From JALOAT01 sp041685115 (GTDB taxonomy: Bacteria; Pseudomonadota; Gammaproteobacteria; Thiohalomonadales; Thiohalomonadaceae), in the NCBI GenBank assembly GCA_041685115.1, contig JAWLGK010000009.1, forward strand, positions 1 to 64,000: DNA of 64,000 bases, in the 5' to 3' direction. A model generated the notes under the pieces. The model was not told the origin of the DNA. It worked only from the letters and a program-made list of their open reading frames with translations, and ran no database searches. Position numbers and translations under genes: made by a program. Of the stretch, positions 56,070-63,807 are shown piece by piece. Positions within the stretch are counted from its first letter, which is position 1; the number at the start of each line of letters is the position of its first letter.

Positions 56070-56479
56070 AGTACTTGCTCGATACGAACATTCTGATCTA
56101 CCTGATCAAGAACAAGCCGCCCACGATTGCCGCAAGGGTCGATGCCTTGGGTGACGATGCGTTACTTGGCATGTCGTTTTTTACGTATGCCGAGTTGCTC
56201 AAGGGGGCCGAGCGAAGTACGCGAAAGCCCGAGGTGCTGCGCCGCCTTGAGCAACTGACCCGCCAGGTGCCGGTGGTCTATTCCACGGGTCGCGCCTTGT
56301 GCGAACACTACGCCGCGCAATTCACCCGTTTGAAGTTGGCGGGCACGCCAATTGGCGCGAACGATTTGTGGATCGCCTGTCACGCGCTTGCCGAAAACGC
56401 CGTCCTGGTCACGAACAACATGCGGGAGTTCACGCGCATCAGTGGTCTGAAGGTGGAGAACTGGGTCGACGAAGCTTGA
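56066..56479 (+). CDS. VapC-type PIN-domain toxin
   Basis: This 137-residue PIN-domain ribonuclease has the acidic active site: Asp5 in YLLDTNILIYL, an acid in the TYAELLKGAE strand-helix, and Asp in GANDLWIACHALAEN, then VTNNMREFTRISGL. It cleaves RNA (tRNA in characterised VapCs) when freed from its antitoxin. The gene appears intact, unlike the cassette toxin at 10.4 kb. A palindromic repeat follows at 56,563. Confidence 0.93.
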   Translation: MKYLLDTNILIYLIKNKPPTIAARVDALGDDALLGMSFFTYAELLKGAERSTRKPEVLRRLEQLTRQVPVVYSTGRALCEHYAAQFTRLKLAGTPIGANDLWIACHALAENAVLVTNNMREFTRISGLKVENWVDEA

Positions 56480-56562
56480 GTTTCTAGCTTTCCAGCAGAG
56501 TTCGTGGCTCTGTTTACGGACAACAGACGGTGGCCGCTTCTACGGTGGCTTATCGGAACCTT

Positions 56563-56690
56563 GTAGGAGCCGACGCCGTCGGCGAACGCGGTTTCGGTTC
56601 ACCGCCCGGCGGTTGGGAAAAACCATTCGTCCACGGTGTGGGCTCCTACGTAGGGCGGGCTCAGCCCGCGATTACCTGCACCGCGGCCTG
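56563..56690. repeat. GTAGGAGCC palindromic repeat cluster
   Basis: GTAGGAGCC at 56563-56571 pairs with GGCTCCTAC at 56641-56649, enclosing GACGCCGTCGGCG. A second palindrome (GCGGGCTCAGCCCGCG) and GCGGCCTGAGGCCGC follow. It belongs to the dispersed GTAGGAGC family also seen at 24,015. No gene is present between 56,480 and 56,706. Confidence 0.6.
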
Positions 56691-56706
56691 AGGCCGCCCC
56701 CGACGT

Positions 56707-57156
56707 TCACCTCAGCGCGCGCAGGCTCTCCATGACCACCGCGAGATCGTCGCGCCAGCGCGTGAACACGGGCGTGAGCGCCGGATCGGGCACCAGGCGT
56801 TGCAGCATGAGTGGGTCGGCGCCGACCACCAGGGTCTCCTCGCTCTCCGCGAAGATGGTCACCTGCAACGGCAGGTAGGGGATGAGCTGCGGATAGCGCG
56901 CCGACAGGGAGCGGATCTCCTCGGGCTTGCCGAAGAACACCACGCGGTATTTGTCGGTGGTGAAACCCATCTCCGTGAGCCCCACATCCACGTGTTGCAC
57001 GCGCGAGAGCACGTAGCCCTGGTGGGTGATGGCGTCCTGCAACGCCAGCATGGTCTCCGGGAACGATTGGGCCGAACGCGCCATGAACAGTTCCTCGGCG
57101 CCGGCGATGGAGGCGAGACACAGCAAGGCGGTGGCGACCAGCTGCCGCAATTTCAT
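56707..57156 (-). CDS. DUF302 domain protein, exported
   Basis: This 149-residue protein has a signal peptide (LVATALLCLASIAGA) and a DUF302 domain. Visible features are ETMLALQDAITHQGYVLSRVQHVD, a helix-strand start typical of the family, and VVFFGKPEEIRSL followed by YLPLQVTIFAESEETLVVG and DPLMLQRL. DUF302 proteins are common in sulfur and metal metabolism gene clusters, but the function is not established. The start overlaps the stop of the upstream cytochrome-DUF302 gene by 4 bases (57,153-57,156), so two DUF302 proteins are made together. Confidence 0.85.
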   Translation of the reverse strand: MKLRQLVATALLCLASIAGAEELFMARSAQSFPETMLALQDAITHQGYVLSRVQHVDVGLTEMGFTTDKYRVVFFGKPEEIRSLSARYPQLIPYLPLQVTIFAESEETLVVGADPLMLQRLVPDPALTPVFTRWRDDLAVVMESLRALR

Positions 57157-58199
57157 AGCGTGGCTTCCTCCAAAATTCCTTCGTACAGCTCGGTCATCTC
57201 GTCGCAGGCGGCGTCGAGCTCACGGTTGTTGTAGAGCGCCGACAGGTGCTTGGGATTGATGCTGAGCACCTTCACCACCCCATCCTGCTCCACCACGGTC
57301 ACGCGGCACGGCAGGAACAGGCCCACGCGCGGGTCCAGGCTGAGGGCCTGGTTGATGAAGTTGAAATTGCAGAAGTAGACGATGACCTGTTTGGCGTTTT
57401 CTTCGCCTTCCGGGAAGAAGCCGTGTTCGAGGCGTTGCTCGCGAATCAGGCGAAAATTCTTGCCGATGGCCGCACGCTTCACGTTCTCCACCGTCTCCTC
57501 CAGTGAGTAGGACGATTCGGCCTCCAGGATCATCGGCTCGTCGAGCGGCGGGGGCTGGGCGGGTGCGCTCGCCGCGAAGCTGCGCACGAAGGCCACGATG
57601 TTGTCGATGTCCTGTTCGGAGAGGCCCTGATCCAGGTAGGAGATCATGGGCGTACCCTCGCGCCCGCGCATGAGGGTGGCTTTGATCATGGCATCCGAGG
57701 CGGCAGCCAGGAAGCCGGCGTTGTTGAGGGCCGGGGGCATGATGGGCAGGTCGCGCGGACGGGAGAAGGTCACGCCCGTGCCGCGCCCACCTTCACCGTT
57801 GGCGCCGTGGCAGGCGGCGCAGTGCTGTGCGAACAGGGCGCGCCCCTTCTCCACGTCGCCATGCACGCGTGCCGATGAGGGCGCCCGCGCCGCCGGCGCA
57901 TCCGGTTTGGCGAAGCTGCGCAAGTGGCCGACGATGGCATCCACCTCGGCATCGGCCAGGGAACGGAAGGCGGGCATGACACGGCCGGGGCGGCCGTTGC
58001 GCAGGGTCTTGCGCAGGAAATCGTCATCCGCCGTGGACAGAAAATCCGGCAGCGCGAGCGGCACACCGACCCCGCCCTCGCCGTGCAGACCGTGGCAGGC
58101 CGCACAGTGGTGGCCGTAGAGCTGCGCGCCATCGGGTGCCGCCACGGCGGCAGGCAGCGCCACGGCGAGCATGACCGCAAGCAGAATTTCCTTGAACAT
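57153..58199 (-). CDS. Dihaem cytochrome c-DUF302 fusion
   Basis: The start at 58199 follows GGGGAGGACGGA. A signal peptide (1-20) leads into two class I cytochrome c domains with haem sites HCAACH at residues 32-36 and 127-131. Downstream Met ligands occur in RVMPAFRSL and in PMISYLDQ. Residues about 225-348 form a DUF302 domain (ETVENVKRAAIGKNFRLIREQRLEHGFF). The fusion places an electron carrier on a DUF302 domain in the periplasm. With the separate DUF302 gene downstream it forms a two-gene operon. The substrate is unknown; a role in periplasmic sulfur or other oxidation is inference. Confidence 0.88.
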   Translation of the reverse strand: MFKEILLAVMLAVALPAAVAAPDGAQLYGHHCAACHGLHGEGGVGVPLALPDFLSTADDDFLRKTLRNGRPGRVMPAFRSLADAEVDAIVGHLRSFAKPDAPAARAPSSARVHGDVEKGRALFAQHCAACHGANGEGGRGTGVTFSRPRDLPIMPPALNNAGFLAAASDAMIKATLMRGREGTPMISYLDQGLSEQDIDNIVAFVRSFAASAPAQPPPLDEPMILEAESSYSLEETVENVKRAAIGKNFRLIREQRLEHGFFPEGEENAKQVIVYFCNFNFINQALSLDPRVGLFLPCRVTVVEQDGVVKVLSINPKHLSALYNNRELDAACDEMTELYEGILEEATL

Positions 58200-58264
58200 T
58201 CCGTCCTCCCCTCTGTGTGGGCGGAAGTATATGCGCCCCGTTTTATGCCGGGCGTTGATCGTGA

Positions 58265-58585
58265 TCAGCCGAGCGCCACCGGCTCGCCGGCCTGCGCGCT
58301 GGCCAGTTCGCTGAGCACTGTCAGCAATTCGCGGCCATCCCTGTCCCGCTGCCACTGGTCCGCCTCGGCGACGTGATCGAAGTGAAAGCCGCCGCTGCGC
58401 GCGGCCACCCAGATCTGCCGCACCGGCGTCTGGCGGTTCACCACGATCTGCGAGCCGTCCTCGAAGCGCAGGGTGAGGATGCCGCCGGCATTCTCATAAT
58501 CGATGTCTGCGCCACTCGCATCGATGGCCTCCTCGATGTGCAGCAGCATGGCGTCGACACGTTGGTTGAATTCCGATTCACTCAT
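58265..58585 (-). CDS. cyaY: Frataxin homologue CyaY
   Basis: This 106-residue bacterial frataxin starts at the second Met (MSESEFNQRVDAM). The acidic first helix and the strands DIDYENAGGILTLRFEDGSQIVVNRQ, the WVAARSGGFHF motif with the conserved Trp, and a C-terminal helix match CyaY. It binds iron and regulates iron-sulfur cluster assembly by IscS. Its location next to lptM-lysA-dapF, divergently transcribed, matches the gene order of E. coli and relatives. Confidence 0.93.
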   Translation of the reverse strand: MSESEFNQRVDAMLLHIEEAIDASGADIDYENAGGILTLRFEDGSQIVVNRQTPVRQIWVAARSGGFHFDHVAEADQWQRDRDGRELLTVLSELASAQAGEPVALG

Positions 58586-58657
58586 CATGGGCGGGACCTT
58601 TGGTGGAAGAGGAGAGATCTAACTCAAAGGCGAGACCGGCGCAAAGTCTTGCGTCGA

Positions 58658-58768
58658 AACGCGGAGGGCGCGGAGGCGCGGAGGACGCAGAGAAAACCCC
58701 TTGAAACGCTTTTTTCTCCGCGCCCTCCGCGCCCTCCGCGCCTCCGCGCCCTCCGCGCCCTCCGCGTC
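58658..58768. repeat. GCGGAGG inverted repeat element, copy B
   Basis: The left arm (58658-58700) and right arm (58715-58768) use the same GGAGGGCGCGGAGGCGCGGAGG steps as copy A at 28,734. It separates the divergent cyaY and lptM genes. Confidence 0.7.
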
Positions 58769-58814
58769 CAATCCTGCACATGCGCGCCGCAAGACGCCCG
58801 CCCCACCACACAGG

Positions 58815-58820
58815 TATAAT
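58815..58820 (+). promoter_or_regulatory. Putative -10 element of lptM-lysA
   Basis: A perfect TATAAT lies 28 bases before the lptM ATG, within the region outside the repeat. No obvious -35 hexamer is present. Confidence 0.35.
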
Positions 58821-58847
58821 CGGCGACACTTTTCCGGAGATTGTTCC

Positions 58848-58982
58848 ATGTTCTGTCACTGCCGTGCCCAGTATCTGCTGTGGGCCGTCATCGCCATGTT
58901 CGGTGTCCTGGCCATGCTCGCCGGCTGCGGGGCCAAGGGCGATCTCTATCTCCCCAAGCAGACCGCTCAGGAACAACACTGA
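58848..58982 (+). CDS. lptM: LPS translocon lipoprotein LptM (YifL type)
   Basis: This 44-residue lipoprotein ends its signal peptide with the lipobox LAGC, followed by GAKGDLYLPK, the hallmark of LptM/YifL. In E. coli this lipoprotein helps LptD mature in the LPS translocon. The short length is normal. The gene lies one base before lysA. It is easily missed because the longest frame in this region starts in the repeat. Confidence 0.85.
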   Translation: MFCHCRAQYLLWAVIAMFGVLAMLAGCGAKGDLYLPKQTAQEQH

Positions 58983-58983
58983 C

Positions 58984-60228
58984 ATGGACCATTTCCAGTA
59001 TCGTGATGGCCGCCTGTACGGCGAGGACGTGGACCTGGTACGGGTCGCCGAGGAGTTCGGCACGCCCTGCTACGTCTATTCCCGCGCCACCCTCGAACGT
59101 CACTTCCGCGCCTTCGATGCTGCCTTCGCCGGTCAGGAGCACCTGGTCTGCTATGCAGTGAAGGCGAATTCCAACCTGGCGCTGCTGAACGTGCTCGCGC
59201 GCCTCGGCGCCGGCTTCGACATCGTCTCCGTGGGTGAGCTGGAACGCGTGCTGGCGGCCGGCGGCGACCCGGCCAAGGTGGTGTTTTCAGGCGTGGGCAA
59301 GCGCGCCGACGAGATGCGCCGTGCCCTCGAAGTGGGCATTCACTGCTTCAATGTGGAGTCCGAACCGGAGCTGGAGCGTCTGGACCAGATGGCCGGTGAG
59401 CTGGGCCTGCGCGCGCCGGTGTCGCTGCGCGTGAACCCGGACGTGGATGCCAAGACCCACCCATACATCTCCACGGGCCTGAAGGAAAACAAGTTCGGCA
59501 TCGACATCGCCCGCGCCCCCGAGGTGTATGCCCGCGCGGCGGAGCTGGCGAACCTGGAGATCCTGGGTGTGGACTGCCACATCGGCTCACAGATCACCCA
59601 GGTCGGGCCCTTCGTGGATGCCCTGGAACGGGTGCTGGGCCTGATCGACACCCTCTGCGAGCGCGGCATCGCCCTGCGTCACCTGGACCTGGGCGGCGGC
59701 CTGGGCATCAGCTACCGCGACGAGACCCCGCCGCTGCCCGGCGACTACGCCGCGCCGCTGCTCGACCGCCTCGCCGGCCGCGACCTCCAGGTGATCATCG
59801 AGCCGGGCCGCGCCATCGTCGGCAATGCCGGTGTGCTGCTCACCCGCGTCGAATACCTCAAGCACACCGCCCACAAGGATTTCGCCGTGGTGGACGCGGC
59901 CATGAACGACCTCATGCGCCCGACCCTGTACGGCGCCTGGATGGACATCGTGCCGGTGGTGGAGCGCCGCGGCGAGGCGCGTAAGTACGACATCGTCGGA
60001 CCCATCTGCGAGACCGGCGACTTCATCGGCAAGGAGCGCGCCCTCGCGCTCGAAGAAGGCGACCTGCTCGCGGTGCGCTCGGCGGGCGCCTACGGCTTTT
60101 CCATGAGCTCGAACTACAACGCCCGCCCGCGTGCTGCCGAGGTGATGGTGGACGGCCCGCGCATGCACCTGGTGCGCGCGCGCGAGTCCTTCGCCGACCT
60201 GGTCGCCGGCGAGCAGTTGTTGCCCTGA
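58984..60228 (+). CDS. lysA: Diaminopimelate decarboxylase
   Basis: This 414-residue PLP enzyme of lysine synthesis decarboxylates meso-diaminopimelate. Features include YGEDVDLVRVAEEFGTPCYVYS, the PLP lysine in CYAVKANSN, VSVGELERVL, SLRVNPDVDAKTHPYISTGLKENKFG, HIGSQI and LDLGGGLGI. PGRAIVGNAGVLLTRV and the C-terminal PICETGDF plus YGFSMSSNYN complete the family. It starts at ATG 58984, right after lptM, and precedes a CoA-binding gene and dapF, which makes its substrate. Confidence 0.96.
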   Translation: MDHFQYRDGRLYGEDVDLVRVAEEFGTPCYVYSRATLERHFRAFDAAFAGQEHLVCYAVKANSNLALLNVLARLGAGFDIVSVGELERVLAAGGDPAKVVFSGVGKRADEMRRALEVGIHCFNVESEPELERLDQMAGELGLRAPVSLRVNPDVDAKTHPYISTGLKENKFGIDIARAPEVYARAAELANLEILGVDCHIGSQITQVGPFVDALERVLGLIDTLCERGIALRHLDLGGGLGISYRDETPPLPGDYAAPLLDRLAGRDLQVIIEPGRAIVGNAGVLLTRVEYLKHTAHKDFAVVDAAMNDLMRPTLYGAWMDIVPVVERRGEARKYDIVGPICETGDFIGKERALALEEGDLLAVRSAGAYGFSMSSNYNARPRAAEVMVDGPRMHLVRARESFADLVAGEQLLP

Positions 60229-60313
60229 GAACCCGGCTCATCGGACGGCCGTGCCCGCCACTCCGCCCAAGCCGAACGGCGGCCACGGGCCGCCCTGCGA
60301 GGAATGCGCGTCG

Positions 60314-60760
60314 ATGCACTTCGAAAATCCCGCCCCCGAGGCCATCGCCGAGCTGCTGCGCCGCGTGCGGCGCATCGCCGTGGTGGGCGTCTCGCCCAAG
60401 GCCGATCGCCCGAGCCATTTCGTTGCCGCCGAACTCCAGCGCTTCGGCTACGAGATGATCCCGGTACGCCCGGCCACCGCCAGCGTGCTGGGCGTGCCGG
60501 CCTATGCGAATCTCGCAGACATCCCCGGCGCCATCGACCTGGTCGACGTGTTCCGTGCCCCCGAGCACGTGGACCCCATCGTCGACGCCTGCATCGCCCT
60601 GAAGGTCCCGGCCCTGTGGCTGCAGGACGGGGTGGTCAACGAGGCCGCCGCCGAGCGCGCCCGCGCCGCGGGCATCACCGTGGTGATGGACCGCTGCATC
60701 TATCGCGATTGCGTGGCCTTCGGCATCGACAGTCTTTCCATCGCCGGGGCGAGTCAGTAA
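60314..60760 (+). CDS. CoA-binding domain protein (YccU-like)
   Basis: This 148-residue Rossmann-fold protein of the CoA-binding (YccU) family starts at ATG 60314 (MHFENPAPE). It contains RIAVVGVSPKADRPSHFVAAELQRFGYEMIPVRP, VYANL-type turns, AIDLVDVFRAPEHVDPIVDACIALKVPALWLQDGVVNEAAAERARAAG, and the conserved MDRCIYRD. The proteins bind CoA or acyl-CoA; the biological role is unclear. It lies between lysA and dapF, with only 9 bases before the dapF start. Confidence 0.85.
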   Translation: MHFENPAPEAIAELLRRVRRIAVVGVSPKADRPSHFVAAELQRFGYEMIPVRPATASVLGVPAYANLADIPGAIDLVDVFRAPEHVDPIVDACIALKVPALWLQDGVVNEAAAERARAAGITVVMDRCIYRDCVAFGIDSLSIAGASQ

Positions 60761-60769
60761 CCTGCCGCC

Positions 60770-61612
60770 ATGCCACTCGCCTTCACCAAGATGCACGGCC
60801 TCGGCAACGACTTCGTGGTCATCGATGCCGTGCGCCAGGACGTCGCTCTCAGCACCGAGCAGGTGCGCTTCCTGGCCCATCGCCGTTTCGGCATCGGCTG
60901 CGACCAGCTGTTGCTGGTGGAACCCGCCGGCCGCCCCGATGTGGATTTCCGTTACCGCATCTTCAACGCCGACGGCAGCGAAGTGGGTCAATGCGGCAAC
61001 GGTGCGCGCTGCTTTGCGCGTTTCGTGCGCGAGCAGGGGCTCACCGACAAGGACACCATCGTGGTGGAGACCGCCTCGGGCGTCATCACCCTGTACGTGG
61101 AGCCGGACGGGCAGATCCGCGTGAACATGGGGGCGCCGTGCTTTGCCCCGGCGCAGATCCCCTTCCGGGCGGAACAGGAAGAGGACCGCTACGGCCTGGA
61201 GCTGCCGGGCGCAGAGGCCGGCCAGGCCTACACCCTCGGCGTGGTATCCATGGGCAATCCCCATGCGGTCCTGCAAGTGCAGGACGTCGCCACCGTGCCG
61301 GTGGGCGAACTCGGTCCCGCCATCGAAAACCACCCGCGTTTCCCCGAACGCGTGAACGTGGGCTTCATGCAGGTCATGGATCGCACCCGCATTCGCCTGC
61401 GCGTCCACGAGCGCGGCGCCGGCGAGACCCTGGCCTGTGGCACTGGCGCCTGTGCGGCGGTCGTGGTCGGCCGGCGTTGGGACTTGCTCGACGAACAGGT
61501 CCAGGTCGAGCTGCCGGGCGGCGTGCTCACCATCCGCTGGGCCGGCGCCGATGAACCCGTGTGGATGATCGGCCCTGCCGCCACCGTCTTCGAAGGAAAG
61601 ATCACCCTATGA
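60770..61612 (+). CDS. dapF: Diaminopimelate epimerase
   Basis: This 280-residue enzyme converts LL- to meso-diaminopimelate with two active-site cysteines. They are in GQCGNGARC (first Cys) and LACGTGACAAVV (second Cys). KMHGLGNDFVVIDA at the start and MGNPHAVL are also diagnostic. It supplies both lysine synthesis via lysA and peptidoglycan. The stop overlaps the start of the DUF484 gene by 4 bases. Confidence 0.96.
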   Translation: MPLAFTKMHGLGNDFVVIDAVRQDVALSTEQVRFLAHRRFGIGCDQLLLVEPAGRPDVDFRYRIFNADGSEVGQCGNGARCFARFVREQGLTDKDTIVVETASGVITLYVEPDGQIRVNMGAPCFAPAQIPFRAEQEEDRYGLELPGAEAGQAYTLGVVSMGNPHAVLQVQDVATVPVGELGPAIENHPRFPERVNVGFMQVMDRTRIRLRVHERGAGETLACGTGACAAVVVGRRWDLLDEQVQVELPGGVLTIRWAGADEPVWMIGPAATVFEGKITL

Positions 61613-62298
61613 GCGATGTGTCGCCTGCCCTCAGGAACGACGACCTGGAGCAGCAACTGGTGGCCTATCTGGCCGCACACCAGGACTTCTTCGTGCGTCA
61701 CGAACACCTGCTGCCCTTCCTGACCGTTCCCCATCCGGACACCGGCCAGGCCGTGTCGCTGCTGGAGCGCCAGGTGGGCCTGCTGCGGGAACAGAAGCTC
61801 GAACTCAAGCACAAGCTCCAGCACCTCACCCAGGTGGCGCGCAGCAACGAAGACCTGCTCGAGCGCATGCAGGCGCTGGTGCTCGCACTCATCGATGCAC
61901 CCTCCGCCGAGGCGGTGCTGGAGGCGGTTGAGGCCGCCATGCGCCGTGATTTCCAGGCCGATGCGGTGACGATCTGGACCTTCCAGCCGGGCCTGCCGCG
62001 CGCCGTGCCCGCCGATCATCCCGAACTGGACGGGCTGCGCAGCATCGTCGACAACCGCCTGCCCGTGTGCGGACAACTGCGCGCCGATCAGGCGGCCGTG
62101 CTGTTCGGTGACACCGCCCCGGCCACTGCGTCCGGCGCCTTCGTGCCCCTGTGCGACGGCGACGAGGCCCCGTGCCTGGGCCTGCTCGCCGTCGGCAGCG
62201 CCGACCCCAAGCGTTTTCACGCGGAAATGGGCACGGTTTTCCTGCGCCACCTGGCCGCGGTGACCGCGCGCCTGCTGCGCGCCAGGGCGGTGCCGTGA
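61609..62298 (+). CDS. DUF484 family protein (GAF-like)
   Basis: This 229-residue cytosolic protein has an N-terminal helical and coiled-coil part (LEQQLVAYLAAHQDFFVRHEHLLPFLTVPH, VSLLERQVGLLREQKLELKHKLQHL) and a C-terminal GAF-like domain. DUF484 (YigA) proteins are consistently found between dapF and xerC; the function is unknown. The start at ATG 61609 overlaps the dapF stop; its own stop overlaps the xerC GTG by 4 bases. Confidence 0.9.
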   Translation: MSDVSPALRNDDLEQQLVAYLAAHQDFFVRHEHLLPFLTVPHPDTGQAVSLLERQVGLLREQKLELKHKLQHLTQVARSNEDLLERMQALVLALIDAPSAEAVLEAVEAAMRRDFQADAVTIWTFQPGLPRAVPADHPELDGLRSIVDNRLPVCGQLRADQAAVLFGDTAPATASGAFVPLCDGDEAPCLGLLAVGSADPKRFHAEMGTVFLRHLAAVTARLLRARAVP

Positions 62299-63191
62299 GC
62301 GACGCGACGGAACGCGTCGAACACTTCCTCACCCACCTGCGCCTGGAACGGCGCCTGTCACCCCACACCCTCGCCGCTTACCGCCGCGACCTGGCCGTGT
62401 TCGTCGCCTTCTGCGAGGAGCAGCAGGTCACGCTGACCCGGGTGGATTCCGCCGTGGTGCGCGCCTTCGTGGCCAAGCGCCACCGCACCGGGCTGTCCGG
62501 CGCCAGCCTGCAACGCGGCTTGTCCACGCTGCGCACCTTTTTCAATTTCCTGTTGCGAGAGGGCCTGGTTCAGTACAACCCCGCCAACGACATCCCCGCG
62601 CCACGCTCGCCGCGCAAGCTGCCCAATGCCTTGAGCGTCGATGAGGCCGCCGCGCTGCTGAACGGTACGGCGGAAACGCCCGAGGCGATCTGCGATCAGG
62701 CCATGGCCGAGCTGATGTATTCCTCGGGCCTGCGTCTTGCGGAGCTGGTGGGCCTGGACCTCGGCGACGTGGACGGGAACGACGGCACCGTGCGTGTGCT
62801 GGGCAAGGGCGCCAAGTCCCGCGTGGTGCCGGTCGGGCGCATGGCGTTGGAGGCCCTGGCGCGTTGGTGCGCCGTGCGCGCGCAGCTCGCCCGGCCCGAC
62901 GAGAATGCGCTGTTCGTCGGTGCGCGCGGGGCGCGCATCGGCCCGCGTGCGGTACAGACGCGCCTCGCCGCCCTGGCGCGCCGGCGTGACCTGCCGAGCC
63001 ACCTGCACCCCCACCGGCTGCGCCACTCCTTCGCCACCCACCTGCTGGAATCCAGCGGCGATCTGCGCGCCGTGCAGGAACTGCTCGGCCACGCCGATAT
63101 CGCCACCACCCAGATCTACACCCATCTGGACTTTCAGCACCTGGCCAAGGTCTACGACCAGGCCCACCCGCGGGCCAAGCGCCGCCGCTGA
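62295..63191 (+). CDS. xerC: Tyrosine recombinase XerC
   Basis: This 298-residue site-specific recombinase resolves chromosome dimers at dif with XerD. It starts at GTG 62295, overlapping the DUF484 stop (GTGA). The N-terminal SAM-like core-binding domain is VEHFLTHLRLERRLSPHTLAAYRRDL. The catalytic domain has Arg in YSSGLRLAELVGL, the HPHRLRHSFATHLLESSGDLRAVQELLGHADIATTQIYTHL block (His-x2-Arg, His, and the nucleophile Tyr). It is a chromosomal housekeeping enzyme, not an integron integrase, since it lacks the extra IntI domain. Confidence 0.95.
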   Translation: MSDATERVEHFLTHLRLERRLSPHTLAAYRRDLAVFVAFCEEQQVTLTRVDSAVVRAFVAKRHRTGLSGASLQRGLSTLRTFFNFLLREGLVQYNPANDIPAPRSPRKLPNALSVDEAAALLNGTAETPEAICDQAMAELMYSSGLRLAELVGLDLGDVDGNDGTVRVLGKGAKSRVVPVGRMALEALARWCAVRAQLARPDENALFVGARGARIGPRAVQTRLAALARRRDLPSHLHPHRLRHSFATHLLESSGDLRAVQELLGHADIATTQIYTHLDFQHLAKVYDQAHPRAKRRR

Positions 63192-63303
63192 CCGGGTATT
63201 TCCCGAAATGCTGCCGGATTCCCGGGCCAAGTTCCGCACCCATGCGCGGCCCCTCGCGCGGTGTTATGGCATCATGTCCGTCCGACGACCCGGAATCGAC
63301 ACC

Positions 63304-63717
63304 ATGCGCCTCATCACCCTGCTTCCCCTGTTGCTGGCCACCGGCCTGGCGCCGGCCAGCGGCCACGCCGCCAGCGACTCCAACGGCAGCAACCCGGGCT
63401 ACATGGCCCTCGAGCCCTTCGTGGTGAACCTCGCCGAGGGCCGCCGCATGCGCTTCATGCAGGTGAAGATGCAGCTCATGGCCAAGGACCCGAAGGTGCA
63501 GGAGGCCATCGAACTGCACATGCCTGCCGTGCGTGACCGCCTCATCATGCTGTTCGCCCACCAGGACGCCACCACCCTGCGCAGCCCCGAAGGCCGCGAG
63601 GCCCTGCGCCAGGAGGCCCTGCTTGCTGTGCAGACAGTGGTGAGCGAGGTGACCGTGAGCACCAGCCTGCTCCCGGCCGTCGAAGGGCTGTATTTCACGG
63701 ATTTTGTTATTCAGTAG
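63304..63717 (+). CDS. FliL-like flagellar basal-body protein
   Basis: This 137-residue exported protein has a signal peptide (LITLLPLLLATGLAPASGHA) followed by a FliL-type domain: MALEPFVVNLAEGRRMRFMQVKMQLMAKDPKVQEAIELHMPAVRDRLIMLF and the ending VTVSTSLLPAVEGLYFTDFVIQ. FliL stabilises the stator around the flagellar motor; some copies outside flagellar operons act elsewhere. Here the N-terminus is a cleavable-type signal rather than the usual long anchor. An ATG at 63274 is an alternative start. No other flagellar gene is nearby. Confidence 0.85.
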   Translation: MRLITLLPLLLATGLAPASGHAASDSNGSNPGYMALEPFVVNLAEGRRMRFMQVKMQLMAKDPKVQEAIELHMPAVRDRLIMLFAHQDATTLRSPEGREALRQEALLAVQTVVSEVTVSTSLLPAVEGLYFTDFVIQ

Positions 63718-63750
63718 CGACCGGTCCGGTGCAACCGCCGGGGTGGAAGC

Positions 63751-63787
63751 AAAAAAGAAGGGGCGCTTTCGCGCCCCTTCCCGTTTT
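63751..63787. terminator. Bidirectional rho-independent terminator
   Basis: A perfect 10-bp stem GAAGGGGCGC / GCGCCCCTTC with a TTTC loop lies at 63757-63780. It is followed by CCGTTTT on the + strand and, on the minus strand, by TTTTTTG. It ends both the FliL-like gene and the converging gene at 63,808. Confidence 0.85.
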
Positions 63788-63807
63788 ACATCAAGTTGGC
63801 CCGCTAG

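Noticed and set aside
62295..63191. XerC as the integron integrase
   Set aside because: It lies 50 kb from the array in the conserved dapF-DUF484-xerC operon and lacks the IntI-specific insertion near the catalytic domain.
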